DNA of 64,000 bases. Source: an uncultured Acidimicrobiia bacterium. GTDB taxonomy: Bacteria > Actinomycetota > Acidimicrobiia > Acidimicrobiales > CAIXPF01. The number at the start of each line of letters is the position of its first letter. Position 1 is the stretch's first letter. This document shows positions 46,101-55,926 of the stretch, piece after piece. The notes under the pieces were generated by a model, which saw only the letters and a list, made by a program, of their open reading frames with translations, ran no database searches and was not told the origin of the DNA. Location of the stretch: the NCBI GenBank assembly GCA_903921205.1, contig CAIXPF010000094.1, forward strand, positions 59,619 to 123,618, written 5' to 3'. The position numbers and the translations under genes are program-made.

Positions 46101-46174
46101 GACGCCCCGCCCCGGCTCGATGCGGCAGCACGGACGACGGGAGACATGCCGGAGCGCACACGCTCCGACGCGCA

Positions 46175-46202
46175 GAGGCCCCGGGACAATGCCCGGGGCC
46201 TC
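46175..46202 (-). terminator. Intrinsic terminator hairpin after clpC
   Basis: GAGGCCCCGGG and CCCGGGGCCTC form a perfect 11-bp stem with a six-base loop (ACAATG), 26 bases after the clpC stop codon. A second, weaker 7-bp hairpin (CGGAGCG / CGCTCCG) lies at 46150-46167. There is no U-tract. Confidence 0.75.
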
Positions 46203-46228
46203 GTGACGTTCAGCGGGGAGGGCGCCGT

Positions 46229-48751
<2,523 letters not shown>

Positions 48752-48905
48752 GGTCCTGCCTCCCACGAGGGGGTGGTTGGGGTGAGCCGAGTCTATCTGT
48801 GAATCATCCTTCCGCACGACCGGCGAGCGATCGGAAGGTTGTGGGGTCTGCAACGCCGGCGCGCCGGGGTTTCATCCCGGTTCTCCACATCCGCCACTGC
48901 CGAAC

Positions 48906-48911
48906 TACGTT
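48906..48911 (+). promoter_or_regulatory. -10 box (TACGTT) of a leaderless polyprenyl synthase promoter
   Basis: TACGTT ends six bases before the GTG at 48918. Confidence 0.55.
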
Positions 48912-48917
48912 GTCGCC

Positions 48918-49922
48918 GTGGCCGACCGCACGGGTGCGCAGAACCCACTCCTCCTGCTCAACGACATGACCTCCGATCTGGCTCGTGTCGACGACGAGCT
49001 GCGCAAGGCGGTGGAAACCGACGACGACCTGCTCACCGAGATCGCCGGCCACCTGATCAAAGCAGGCGGCAAGCGGCTGCGGCCCGGGTTCGCCATCGCC
49101 GCAGCGTCGGTGGGCACCTCCGAACGGGGGCCCGCTCCCCACGACGTGATCCTGGGTGGTGTGTCGGTCGAGTTGGTGCACCTCGGGTCGCTCTACCACG
49201 ACGACGTCATGGACGAGGCCAAGACCCGACGCACGGTTGACTCGGTCAACGCCCGTTGGGGCAACCTCAAGGCGATCCTCGGCGGCGACTTCCTGCTGGC
49301 GAAGGCCTCGGAGATCGCCGCCGGTCTCGGCACCGAGGTCGCCGGGCTGCTCGCCGCCACCATCGCCAAGCTCTGCGAGGGCCAGGTCCGCGAGCTGCGC
49401 AACATCTACAACGTGACCCGCACCGAAGAGAGCTATCTCGGAGCGATCACCGGCAAGACCGCCGCGTTGTTCGCTGCGGCCACCCGCATCGGGGGGCTCG
49501 TAGCCGGCCTTCCCCGGGTCGACATCGACCGTCTCACCGTGTTCGGAACCGAGTACGGCATGGCCTTCCAGATCGTCGACGACATCCTCGACGTGGTCGC
49601 TTCCGAGGAAGAGCTCGGCAAGCCGTCGGGGAACGACCTGATGCAGGGCGTGTACACCCTCCCGGTGATCCGCAGCCTGGCCGGACCCGACCGGGACCGG
49701 TTGCTGGCGATGCTGGGCAAGCCGCTGTCCAAGGAACAGGTGGAGGAGCCCCGGTCGTTGGTGATCGCCAACGGCTCCATCGCCGGATCGATCGTCACGG
49801 CACGGGAGTACATCGACCGCGCGCTCGACGCCATCGAGCCGCTCGCCGACAGCGCCGGTGCCGACGGGCTGCGCGGTGCCGCCCATCACCTGCTGGCCTC
49901 CCTGCCCGACATCGGGAACTGA
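48918..49922 (+). CDS. Polyprenyl diphosphate synthase (trans-isoprenyl type)
   Basis: A 334-residue all-helical synthase that adds isopentenyl units to an allylic diphosphate. The first Asp-rich motif is 'HDDVMDE' (DDxxD, near residue 94) and the second is 'VDDILD' (near residue 218); 'GGKRLRPG' is the family start. The length and neighbourhood suggest a long-chain product for a quinone such as menaquinone, but this is inferred. The GTG start at 48918 has a -10 six bases before it. It is convergent with mutM, with 23 bases between them. Confidence 0.93.
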   Translation: MADRTGAQNPLLLLNDMTSDLARVDDELRKAVETDDDLLTEIAGHLIKAGGKRLRPGFAIAAASVGTSERGPAPHDVILGGVSVELVHLGSLYHDDVMDEAKTRRTVDSVNARWGNLKAILGGDFLLAKASEIAAGLGTEVAGLLAATIAKLCEGQVRELRNIYNVTRTEESYLGAITGKTAALFAAATRIGGLVAGLPRVDIDRLTVFGTEYGMAFQIVDDILDVVASEEELGKPSGNDLMQGVYTLPVIRSLAGPDRDRLLAMLGKPLSKEQVEEPRSLVIANGSIAGSIVTAREYIDRALDAIEPLADSAGADGLRGAAHHLLASLPDIGN

Positions 49923-49945
49923 GCGGCCGGTATCGCTGCAGGGAC

Positions 49946-50767
49946 TCAACGCCGCGGCGTGGGCCCCTGACACGCACGGCAGAACGTCGTCGTCCGGCCA
50001 TCCCACACCGCTGCTTCGAGCAGCGACCCACACCGTTGGCAGGGCAGGCCCCGACGTCCGTAGCAGGCGAGATGGAATTGGTTCTCGCCACGCCTGCCGT
50101 CGACGCCGCGGTAATCCCGAAGGGTGGTGCCTCCCCCGTCGAGGCCCCGGCGCAACGCCTCGACGATGCCCGCATGCAGCCGCGCGGCCTGGGCCGAGGT
50201 CAAGCTCCGCCGGGCGGGGTGCACCTGGGCGGACCAGAACGCCTCATCGGCGTAGATGTTGCCGACCCCCGCAACGGGACGCTGGCTGAGCAGCTGCGTC
50301 TTCAGCCGTCGCCGGGTGCCACGCAGCGCCTCCCACAGCACCTTCGGCGTGAATGCCGGATCGAACGGCTCGGGCCCGAGTTCGTGCAGGGTCGGCAGGC
50401 TCCGGTAGTCGCCGGCGTCGACCACGGCAATGCGGCCGAACCGGCGGATGTCGTCGAACACCACGGTGCGTCCGTCGTCGAGCTCCCACCAGGCACGGGT
50501 ATACGGCCCGGGACCGGCCTCTCCTCGGTCCGTGGCGATCGAGAACGCCCCGGTCATGCCGAGATGCACGATCAGCTCACGCCCGTCGTCGAGGTCCAAC
50601 AGCAGGTACTTGCCGCGCCGGCGTACTGCGCGGATGGCCGCCCCCTCGGCGTCGGTCGCCGGGGCGAACTTGGCGGAGGGATGTGCACCGGCCGCCACGA
50701 TGCGTGCCCCGGGCAGCGCCGCGTCGAGCTGCCGTCGGATCGTCTCGACCTCCGGCAGCTCGGGCAT
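49946..50767 (-). CDS. mutM: Formamidopyrimidine-DNA glycosylase
   Basis: A 273-residue bifunctional glycosylase that removes oxidised purines such as 8-oxoguanine. The catalytic N-terminus 'PELPEVETI' (Pro2 nucleophile, Glu3) is intact, the H2TH region contains 'GVGNIYADE', and the C-terminal zinc finger is 'CQRCG ... FCRACQ'. Length fits. It is followed by the pseudo-phosphatase gene on the same strand, 24 bases upstream of it. Confidence 0.95.
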   Translation of the reverse strand: MPELPEVETIRRQLDAALPGARIVAAGAHPSAKFAPATDAEGAAIRAVRRRGKYLLLDLDDGRELIVHLGMTGAFSIATDRGEAGPGPYTRAWWELDDGRTVVFDDIRRFGRIAVVDAGDYRSLPTLHELGPEPFDPAFTPKVLWEALRGTRRRLKTQLLSQRPVAGVGNIYADEAFWSAQVHPARRSLTSAQAARLHAGIVEALRRGLDGGGTTLRDYRGVDGRRGENQFHLACYGRRGLPCQRCGSLLEAAVWDGRTTTFCRACQGPTPRR

Positions 50768-50791
50768 GCCAGACCGCGCCGGATGAGGTGG

Positions 50792-51325
50792 TCAGGCCCG
50801 GGCCGTGTTGGAGGCCCGCAGGTCCTGCGCCAAGGAGACCAGCTGCCGCGCAGCAGGACCGAGCTGACGCGAGGTCAGCTGCTCCATGATCGAGATGGCC
50901 CGCGGGCCCTCCGGAACCATGCCGGTCCACAGCAGGTAGCCGGCCATGAGACCGGTGATGCCGTCGCCGAGCTCGGAACCGTGGAGCACCAGCTTCTCGC
51001 CGCTGCGCAACCAGTCCCGGAGCTCCGGATAGAACGCGTTGATCGCGGCGCGGGGGTTGTCGTTGGGGTTGAACGGCCGGTGGTACCAGGCGAGGCCGAG
51101 CTCGTCGTAGTTGTGCAGGTTGTGCGGCGAGGACAGCAGCGACACCACGTGGGTGAAGCCCTGCTCGCGGATCCAGATGATCTCTTCCTGGCGCCGCACG
51201 CGACGATGGTTGGCACCGTAACCACCAGGACGCTCGCAGACCGCGAGCTTGTCCTTGATGATCCAACAGAAATTGCGGGGAACGATCCCCTGAGCCCACT
51301 TGCCCTTCGGCGCCACGGCTACCAA
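50792..51325 (-). CDS. Dual-specificity phosphatase-like protein without catalytic Cys and Arg
   Basis: A 177-residue protein with the layout of the tyrosine or dual-specificity phosphatase fold: 'IIWIREQGFTHVVSLLSSPHNL' in place of the usual strand before the loop, 'WYHRPFNPNDNP', and 'EKLVLHGSELGDGITGLMAGYLL' where active enzymes have HCx5R. Here the Cys place is Gly116 and the Arg place is Ile123 or Gly122. It is therefore probably a pseudo-phosphatase that binds rather than hydrolyses. TTG 51325 has GAGGGG six bases upstream; GTG 51316 is an alternative. It lies between tilS and mutM. Confidence 0.68.
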   Translation of the reverse strand: MVAVAPKGKWAQGIVPRNFCWIIKDKLAVCERPGGYGANHRRVRRQEEIIWIREQGFTHVVSLLSSPHNLHNYDELGLAWYHRPFNPNDNPRAAINAFYPELRDWLRSGEKLVLHGSELGDGITGLMAGYLLWTGMVPEGPRAISIMEQLTSRQLGPAARQLVSLAQDLRASNTARA

Positions 51326-51374
51326 GGGTAGCCCCTCGGGCCGGGTTCATTCGGGTGCAAGGCCGGGTTTCTCG

Positions 51375-52292
51375 TCACGTCAGATGAAGTCGTCCGGCTG
51401 ATCGCGAAACCCGGCGCCCGGCACCGACGTCGGTCGCTCGCCGCTCACCCCGCACGACCGCCAGCACCCGCTCGATGGTCGCGGCGTCCGGCGGGTGCTG
51501 CTCGGGGTCGGTGGCGGCCCGCAACCAGCGTCGTAACGCCGCTTGCGCCACCACCGTCGGTACCGCCCGAAGCGCCGCGACATCGGTGGGGTCGAGCTTC
51601 GCGGCCGCCTGTGCGACGAACTCGTCGAGCGCCCCGAGGTGATCGCCGAGCCGCACCAGCAGAGGAACCACATCGCGGTCGGCAACCTCGGCGAGCAGTG
51701 GCAGCACCTCGCCCCGTACCCGGTTGCGCCGGAACCGGGGATCGGCGTTGGTCGGGTCGCGGAACGGCACCAACCCCATGGCCTCGCAGACCGCCTCGGT
51801 GTCGTGCCGTCGCAGAGCCGACAACGGCCGGCGCGGCGAGGGACCGAGCGCCGCCAGGCCGGCCGCTCCGGTTCCGCGCAACAGGTTCAGCAGCATGGTC
51901 TCCGCCCGGTCGTCAGCGGTGTGTCCCACCAGGACATCGGGCGGGAGCACGGCGAAGCGGGCATGCCGGGCGCGGGCCTCGAGGTTCGGGCCCTCCCCCA
52001 CCTCGACCGAGACCGCCTCGAAGCGGGCCCCCAGGTGATCGGCAACCGCCGCCACCCTCGCCGCCTCATCGGCACCGGTGGATCGCAAACCGTGGTCGAC
52101 GTGCACGGCGGTGACGACGCAACCCGCACGGCAGGCGAGCACGAGCAGCGCCAGCGAGTCCGCTCCTCCGGACACGGCGCAGGTCACCGCGGTGCCGGGC
52201 GGCGGGAACGCGCATCGGGCCAGCAGGGCGTCGAGCAGGGGTGTCGGGTCGCTCAGGTCGCCACACCCGCCGGGGCTGCCCGATCGATCCAC
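51375..52292 (-). CDS. tilS: tRNA(Ile)-lysidine synthase
   Basis: A 305-residue PP-loop enzyme that converts cytidine 34 of tRNA-Ile(CAU) to lysidine so that it reads AUA. The PP-loop is 'SGGADS' (SGGxDS), followed by 'HVDHGLR' and 'GHTADDRAETMLLNLLRG'. Length is typical of the short form without the extra C-terminal domain. The start is uncertain: GTG 52292 lies in the 3' end of the metalloprotease gene (40 bases overlap); GTG 52331 is an alternative. The two genes are co-transcribed. Confidence 0.9.
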   Translation of the reverse strand: MDRSGSPGGCGDLSDPTPLLDALLARCAFPPPGTAVTCAVSGGADSLALLVLACRAGCVVTAVHVDHGLRSTGADEAARVAAVADHLGARFEAVSVEVGEGPNLEARARHARFAVLPPDVLVGHTADDRAETMLLNLLRGTGAAGLAALGPSPRRPLSALRRHDTEAVCEAMGLVPFRDPTNADPRFRRNRVRGEVLPLLAEVADRDVVPLLVRLGDHLGALDEFVAQAAAKLDPTDVAALRAVPTVVAQAALRRWLRAATDPEQHPPDAATIERVLAVVRGERRATDVGAGRRVSRSAGRLHLT

Positions 52293-53320
52293 TGCTCGGG
52301 CGAGCGGATCTCGGTCAGGGTCGGCAACCACTCAGCACCCTCCCACACGCGATCGAACAGCGCACGACCCCCATGGGCCTCGACCGCGGTGATGAACCGC
52401 TCGCCCTCGGCGTACTGGTTCATCTTGGCCTCGAAGCCCAGCAGTCGGTTGAGCAGGCGCGACACGCCCCTCGCAGCGTCCCGGCGGGTCTTCAGCACCC
52501 GCTCGAACCGCCAGGCGTTGGGCACCAGCCCCGCCGCGGCCCGGTTCATGACCACCTCACCGTGTCCCTCGAGCAGGGACATCAACCCGCCGAGCCGGTC
52601 GAGCACCACCTGCTGCTCGGGTGTGGCAAACACCGCGGCGAGCCCACCACGGTCGAGGGCCCCGCGTCCTGCACGCACGTCGGCGACGGCGCGGCGCACA
52701 CTCTCCGCCACATGCGTCGCCTCCGGGTCGACCGAGTCGAGCAGGTCGTGCACCTGCGAGATGAAGTACGGCCGAAGCCAGCTCACCCCGGTGAACTGCG
52801 CCCGGTGGGTGCATTCGTGCAGCGCGACCCACAGCCGGAACTCCTCGGCCGGAAAGGCGTAGCGCCGCTCCATGGTCAGCAGGTTTGGGCCGACGTAGTA
52901 GACGAGATCCTGCTCGTCGGCCTGATCGTCCTCGACCACCAACAGGTCGTACTGACCGAGTACGCGGGTGCTCATCCAACCGAGCAGCAGACCGAACTGG
53001 GTGGCCCCGACCTTGCAGCTCACCGCCTGCATCCGCGCAGAGCGCGGGTCACCGAGCTTGTCGGTGAGCGGGCGCAGCAACCGCCGGAAGCTGTGGACGT
53101 TCGCGCCGACCCACCCCGACCGGTCGGTCACCCTCGCCCGGGCCGGACCGATCAGCGAGACCAAGCCGGTCTCGGCAGTGACGTGGCGCTCGGCCTCGAC
53201 GGTCAGTTCGGTGTAGCTGCCCTGGAGCGCAGCGCGCACGGCGGGGTCGGAGAAGGGGCCCGGCCCGCTGCACCGGCGGGCGACGCGCTCGGCGAATGCC
53301 CAGTCGATGGCTTCGTTCAT
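52253..53320 (-). CDS. Zinc-dependent metalloprotease-like protein (DUF2342 / F420-associated family)
   Basis: A 355-residue protein of the actinobacterial DUF2342 family, which has been annotated as a coenzyme F420 biosynthesis-associated protein by gene co-occurrence. It has the metal-binding motif HECTH (HExxH) near residue 168 and a third ligand region 'LLEGHGE' (about residue 249), so it is probably a zinc peptidase-like enzyme. Its actual substrate is unknown. The stop overlaps the tilS start region. An F420-dependent enzyme elsewhere in the window fits with this family. Confidence 0.82.
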   Translation of the reverse strand: MNEAIDWAFAERVARRCSGPGPFSDPAVRAALQGSYTELTVEAERHVTAETGLVSLIGPARARVTDRSGWVGANVHSFRRLLRPLTDKLGDPRSARMQAVSCKVGATQFGLLLGWMSTRVLGQYDLLVVEDDQADEQDLVYYVGPNLLTMERRYAFPAEEFRLWVALHECTHRAQFTGVSWLRPYFISQVHDLLDSVDPEATHVAESVRRAVADVRAGRGALDRGGLAAVFATPEQQVVLDRLGGLMSLLEGHGEVVMNRAAAGLVPNAWRFERVLKTRRDAARGVSRLLNRLLGFEAKMNQYAEGERFITAVEAHGGRALFDRVWEGAEWLPTLTEIRSPEQWIDRAAPAGVAT

Positions 53321-53373
53321 CGGGAGCCCCCGCCCTGCATCAGGCCGCGATCAGCGGCGGATGCCGAGCGAGT

Positions 53374-53508
53374 TCAGCGTGCCCGGCCGGAATACTTGGG
53401 CCCGAGAACCTTGACCACATAACCGATCGCCGTCGCAATCACCAGCAGGACGGTGGGGATCACGAGCAGAACGGCAATCCAATAATGCCAGACGACGGCC
53501 AGAGTCAT
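53374..53508 (-). CDS. 44-residue single-pass membrane protein
   Basis: A short frame beginning MTLAVVWHYWIAVLLVI with one transmembrane helix (about residues 8-30) and a basic tail ending 'KYSGRAR'. TAAGCT lies seven bases before the ATG, which fits the leaderless pattern of neighbours. It lies 53 bases upstream of the metalloprotease gene on the same strand. No family assigned. Confidence 0.6.
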   Translation of the reverse strand: MTLAVVWHYWIAVLLVIPTVLLVIATAIGYVVKVLGPKYSGRAR

Positions 53509-53515
53509 GGGCGTC

Positions 53516-53521
53516 AGCTTA
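53516..53521 (-). promoter_or_regulatory. -10 box (TAAGCT) for the 44-residue protein
   Basis: TAAGCT on the minus strand ends seven bases before the ATG at 53508. Confidence 0.4.
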
Positions 53522-53603
53522 GGCGTCGGACCCGTGGTGTCCACCACTCGTCGGCTGTCCGGACGGCCGGGGGAACCGTCCGGACAGACGACGGGGAGGG
53601 GGA

Positions 53604-53792
53604 TCAGGCGATCTTCACGCCGCGGGTGCGCAGCGTCGTCATCGGTTCGTGGCGAGCGCAGAAGTCGCCGTCGTTGTAGATCGAGAGCCTCGTGGAGCAG
53701 TCGCCATTGGCGCAGACCCGGCCGTTGGCGAAACGCCGCACGCTGCCCTCTTCGCTGTCGAAGCGGTAGCCCACTACGGATGTCTCGTTCAT
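53604..53792 (-). CDS. Small Cys-containing protein next to the SigR-RsrA pair
   Basis: A 62-residue protein. Its middle has a metal-type pattern 'CANGDC' followed by 'DGDFCARHEP' (C-x4-C-x13-C-x2-H), so it may bind zinc. No family was recognised. It lies 147 bases downstream of rsrA, beyond the rsrA terminator, so it has its own promoter. A possible SigR-like element (GGAAG, 19 bases, GTT) ends nine bases before its start. Confidence 0.6.
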   Translation of the reverse strand: MNETSVVGYRFDSEEGSVRRFANGRVCANGDCSTRLSIYNDGDFCARHEPMTTLRTRGVKIA

Positions 53793-53886
53793 ATCCCCTG
53801 CAACCGCCGGGCCTGTTTCACTTCTTCCCCGACCGCCCGAATTTTTCTCACGAAAGTTTCAAACGATCGTTCGGTTCGGGACGCGT

Positions 53887-53919
53887 CGGCGTCCTCCCGG
53901 AAATTCCGGGAGGACGCCG
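53887..53919 (-). terminator. Strong hairpin ending the sigR-rsrA operon
   Basis: A perfect 16-bp inverted repeat (53887-53902 / 53904-53919, CGGCGTCCTCCCGGAA and its reverse complement) around one central base. In RNA the loop would be a few bases. It starts 20 bases after the rsrA stop. No U-tract. Confidence 0.8.
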
Positions 53920-53939
53920 GTAGCGGAATAAGCCGGGTT

Positions 53940-54206
53940 TCAGCCCTGACCGGGCTGGTCGATGTACCGAGCCTCGTGCTCGAGCAACCTCGTGATCCGC
54001 TCGATCAGCGAGGGTGGGACCTCCATCTGCAACCTCGAGCGGACCACGAAACGCAACTCCTGCTCGAAGTCGTAGGAGGCGAAGCAGTGCTGGCAACCGT
54101 GCAGGTGCAACTCGATGCGCTCTCGGCGTTCGATCGTGAGCTCGCCGTCGAGGAACTCGTAGAGTTCGATCAGCGCCCGGTCGCAATCAATCTCGTCATC
54201 AGCCAC
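53940..54206 (-). CDS. rsrA: Anti-sigma factor of the RsrA / mycothiol-system type
   Basis: An 88-residue zinc-associated anti-sigma factor. Cys8, His34, Cys38 and Cys41 have the same relative spacing as the zinc ligands Cys11, His37, Cys41 and Cys44 of Streptomyces RsrA. In that system oxidation releases zinc and frees the sigma factor. The extra Cys residues of RsrA (Cys3, Cys61, Cys62) are absent here. It follows sigR by 12 bases. Confidence 0.92.
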   Translation of the reverse strand: MADDEIDCDRALIELYEFLDGELTIERRERIELHLHGCQHCFASYDFEQELRFVVRSRLQMEVPPSLIERITRLLEHEARYIDQPGQG

Positions 54207-54218
54207 AGTTCGTACCGC

Positions 54219-54821
54219 TCATCTCTGGTGGACAGGCTCGCCGTCCATGACAGCGACCACGGGATCGACCAGGCCGCGGGCGCTGGCGAAGCGGTACAAC
54301 TTCTTCTGGAGCGCCTTTCTTCCCCGATGTAGCCGGCTCATCACCGTTCCGATCGGGATGTCGAGGATTTCAGCGATCTCCTTGTAGGAGAAGCCCTCGA
54401 CATCGGCCAGCAGAACAGCGATACGGAACTGCTCGGGCAGTTCCTCGACCGCGGTGACCACCTCGGCCTCGGTGAAGAAGTCGAGCAGCTCGTCCTCGGC
54501 GCTGCGACCAGCCGCAGCAGCTTCGAGCCCACCGAGGCGGCGGTAGAGGTACAGGTCCTCGACGTCCTCGAGGTCGGTCTGCTCCGGCCGCCGCTTCTTG
54601 GCGCGGTAGATGTTGATGTAGGTATTGGTGAGGATGCGGTACAGCCAGGCCTTGAGGTTCGTGCCCTCCTGGAAACCGCCGAAACCGCGGAAGGCCCGCA
54701 GGTAGGTCTCCTGGACGAGATCCTCCGCCTCGGCCGCGTTCCGGGTCATGCGGAGCGCCGCTGCGTACAGCGCGCTCGAGTAGGGCATGGCCTGTTCTGC
54801 GAACTCGGACCGGTCGGCCAC
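54219..54821 (-). CDS. sigR: ECF sigma factor of the SigR/SigH (redox stress) type
   Basis: A 200-residue ECF sigma factor with region 2 ('[16 protein letters not shown]') for -10 recognition and region 4 ('[28 protein letters not shown]') for -35. In actinobacteria this group responds to thiol oxidation and induces thioredoxin, mycothiol and protease genes. The downstream RsrA gene supports this. Start GTG 54821 has GGAGG four bases upstream; the longer frame lacks similarity. A 14-bp palindrome lies about 70 bases upstream. Confidence 0.93.
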   Translation of the reverse strand: MADRSEFAEQAMPYSSALYAAALRMTRNAAEAEDLVQETYLRAFRGFGGFQEGTNLKAWLYRILTNTYINIYRAKKRRPEQTDLEDVEDLYLYRRLGGLEAAAAGRSAEDELLDFFTEAEVVTAVEELPEQFRIAVLLADVEGFSYKEIAEILDIPIGTVMSRLHRGRKALQKKLYRFASARGLVDPVVAVMDGEPVHQR

Positions 54822-54887
54822 GTCTCCTCCTGGCGCCGAAGCCCGGCGTCTGGGCGTGAGAAAGCCCCCGGGTGACGGTTGCTTCCG

Positions 54888-54901
54888 TGTCCCAGGGGAC
54901 A
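54888..54901. promoter_or_regulatory. 14-bp palindrome upstream of sigR
   Basis: TGTCCC-AG-GGGACA is a perfect inverted repeat of 6 bp around two bases, between the divergent sigR and SDR starts. It may be a regulator site or a leader hairpin of sigR mRNA. A SigR-type GGAAT/GTT pair was not found here. Confidence 0.4.
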
Positions 54902-54991
54902 TTTCCCGCTGGGCGACGAACCAAACCCTAGGTGATGGCACCGAAGAGGGAGATAAAGAAGGCAGGAAAGAAATCCTCACACGCCGGGACC

Positions 54992-54997
54992 TAGAGT
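54992..54997 (+). promoter_or_regulatory. -10 box (TAGAGT) of a leaderless SDR promoter
   Basis: TAGAGT ends six bases before the ATG at 55004. Confidence 0.55.
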
Positions 54998-55003
54998 CCG
55001 CCC

Positions 55004-55777
55004 ATGGATCTGCGTTTGGACAACAAGGTCGTGGTCGTCACCGGGGGCTCGAAGGGCATCGGGCGCGGGATCGCCCAGCTCGCCGCCGAATCGGGGGGCC
55101 AGGTCGTCATCGTCTCCCGCAAGGCCGATCAGCTCGAGGCGACCGCAAAGGAACTCGGCCACGGGGTCGACTGGATCGCTGCCAACGTCGGTGAACCGGA
55201 CCAGGCGGAGCAGTGCCTCAACGAGGTCATGAAGCGCCACGGCTCCATCGACGTGCTGGTCAACAACGCGGCTGCCAACCCTTATGCAGGCCCCGTGATC
55301 GACGTCGATCTCGCCCGCTGGAACAAGACCTATCAGGTGAACGTCACCGCGCCGTTGGTCTGGACGCAGTTGGCATGGAACCTGTGGATGAAGGAGCACG
55401 GCGGCTCGATCGTCAACATCTCCTCGGTGGGCGGGTTCACCACGAGCCTCATCCTCGGGGTGTACGACGTGACGAAGGCTGCGCTGATCCACCTGACCAA
55501 GCAGCTGGCCTCGGAACTCGGCCCCACGACGCGGGTGAACTGTGTGGCCCCGGGTCTGATCAAGACCGACTTCGCCCGCGTGCTCTGGGAGGGCAAGCGC
55601 GGCGACACCGTCGCCGAGGAGTACCCCCTCAAGCGGCTCGGCGAACCCGGCGACATCGCCGCGGCGACGCTGTTCCTGGCAACGGATGCGTCCTCGTGGA
55701 TCACCGGCCAGACCATCGTGTGCGACGGCGGCGGCCTGATCATCCCGTCCAAGACCGGGACCACCCCGATCGAGTAG
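55004..55777 (+). CDS. Short-chain dehydrogenase/reductase (classical SDR)
   Basis: A 257-residue NAD(P)-dependent oxidoreductase. The cofactor motif 'TGGSKGIG' is at about residues 14-21, 'NNAA' near 88-91, the catalytic Ser in 'NISSVGG' and the active-site Tyr and Lys in 'YDVTK'. The C-terminal '[11 protein letters not shown]' is typical of the family. Members reduce or oxidise ketones and alcohols in many pathways, for example 3-oxoacyl reduction; a specific substrate is not assigned. It is divergent from sigR. Confidence 0.92.
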   Translation: MDLRLDNKVVVVTGGSKGIGRGIAQLAAESGGQVVIVSRKADQLEATAKELGHGVDWIAANVGEPDQAEQCLNEVMKRHGSIDVLVNNAAANPYAGPVIDVDLARWNKTYQVNVTAPLVWTQLAWNLWMKEHGGSIVNISSVGGFTTSLILGVYDVTKAALIHLTKQLASELGPTTRVNCVAPGLIKTDFARVLWEGKRGDTVAEEYPLKRLGEPGDIAAATLFLATDASSWITGQTIVCDGGGLIIPSKTGTTPIE

Positions 55778-55926
55778 ACGGCGCAGTACGGCCGGCGACC
55801 GGCGTACCTGCCGCACCGGGCTGGGGCTGATCGCCCGGTCCGCTGGGCCAATTGTCCCGCTCTTCCGACAGGGGCGGCACCCGGTATCGCCGTTACGGTC
55901 CCGCTCCTACGGAGCGGAGGCCCAAC

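Noticed and set aside
53862..53871. AACGATCGTT palindrome near the 62-residue gene
   Set aside because: Ten bases, single copy and no second element; could be chance.
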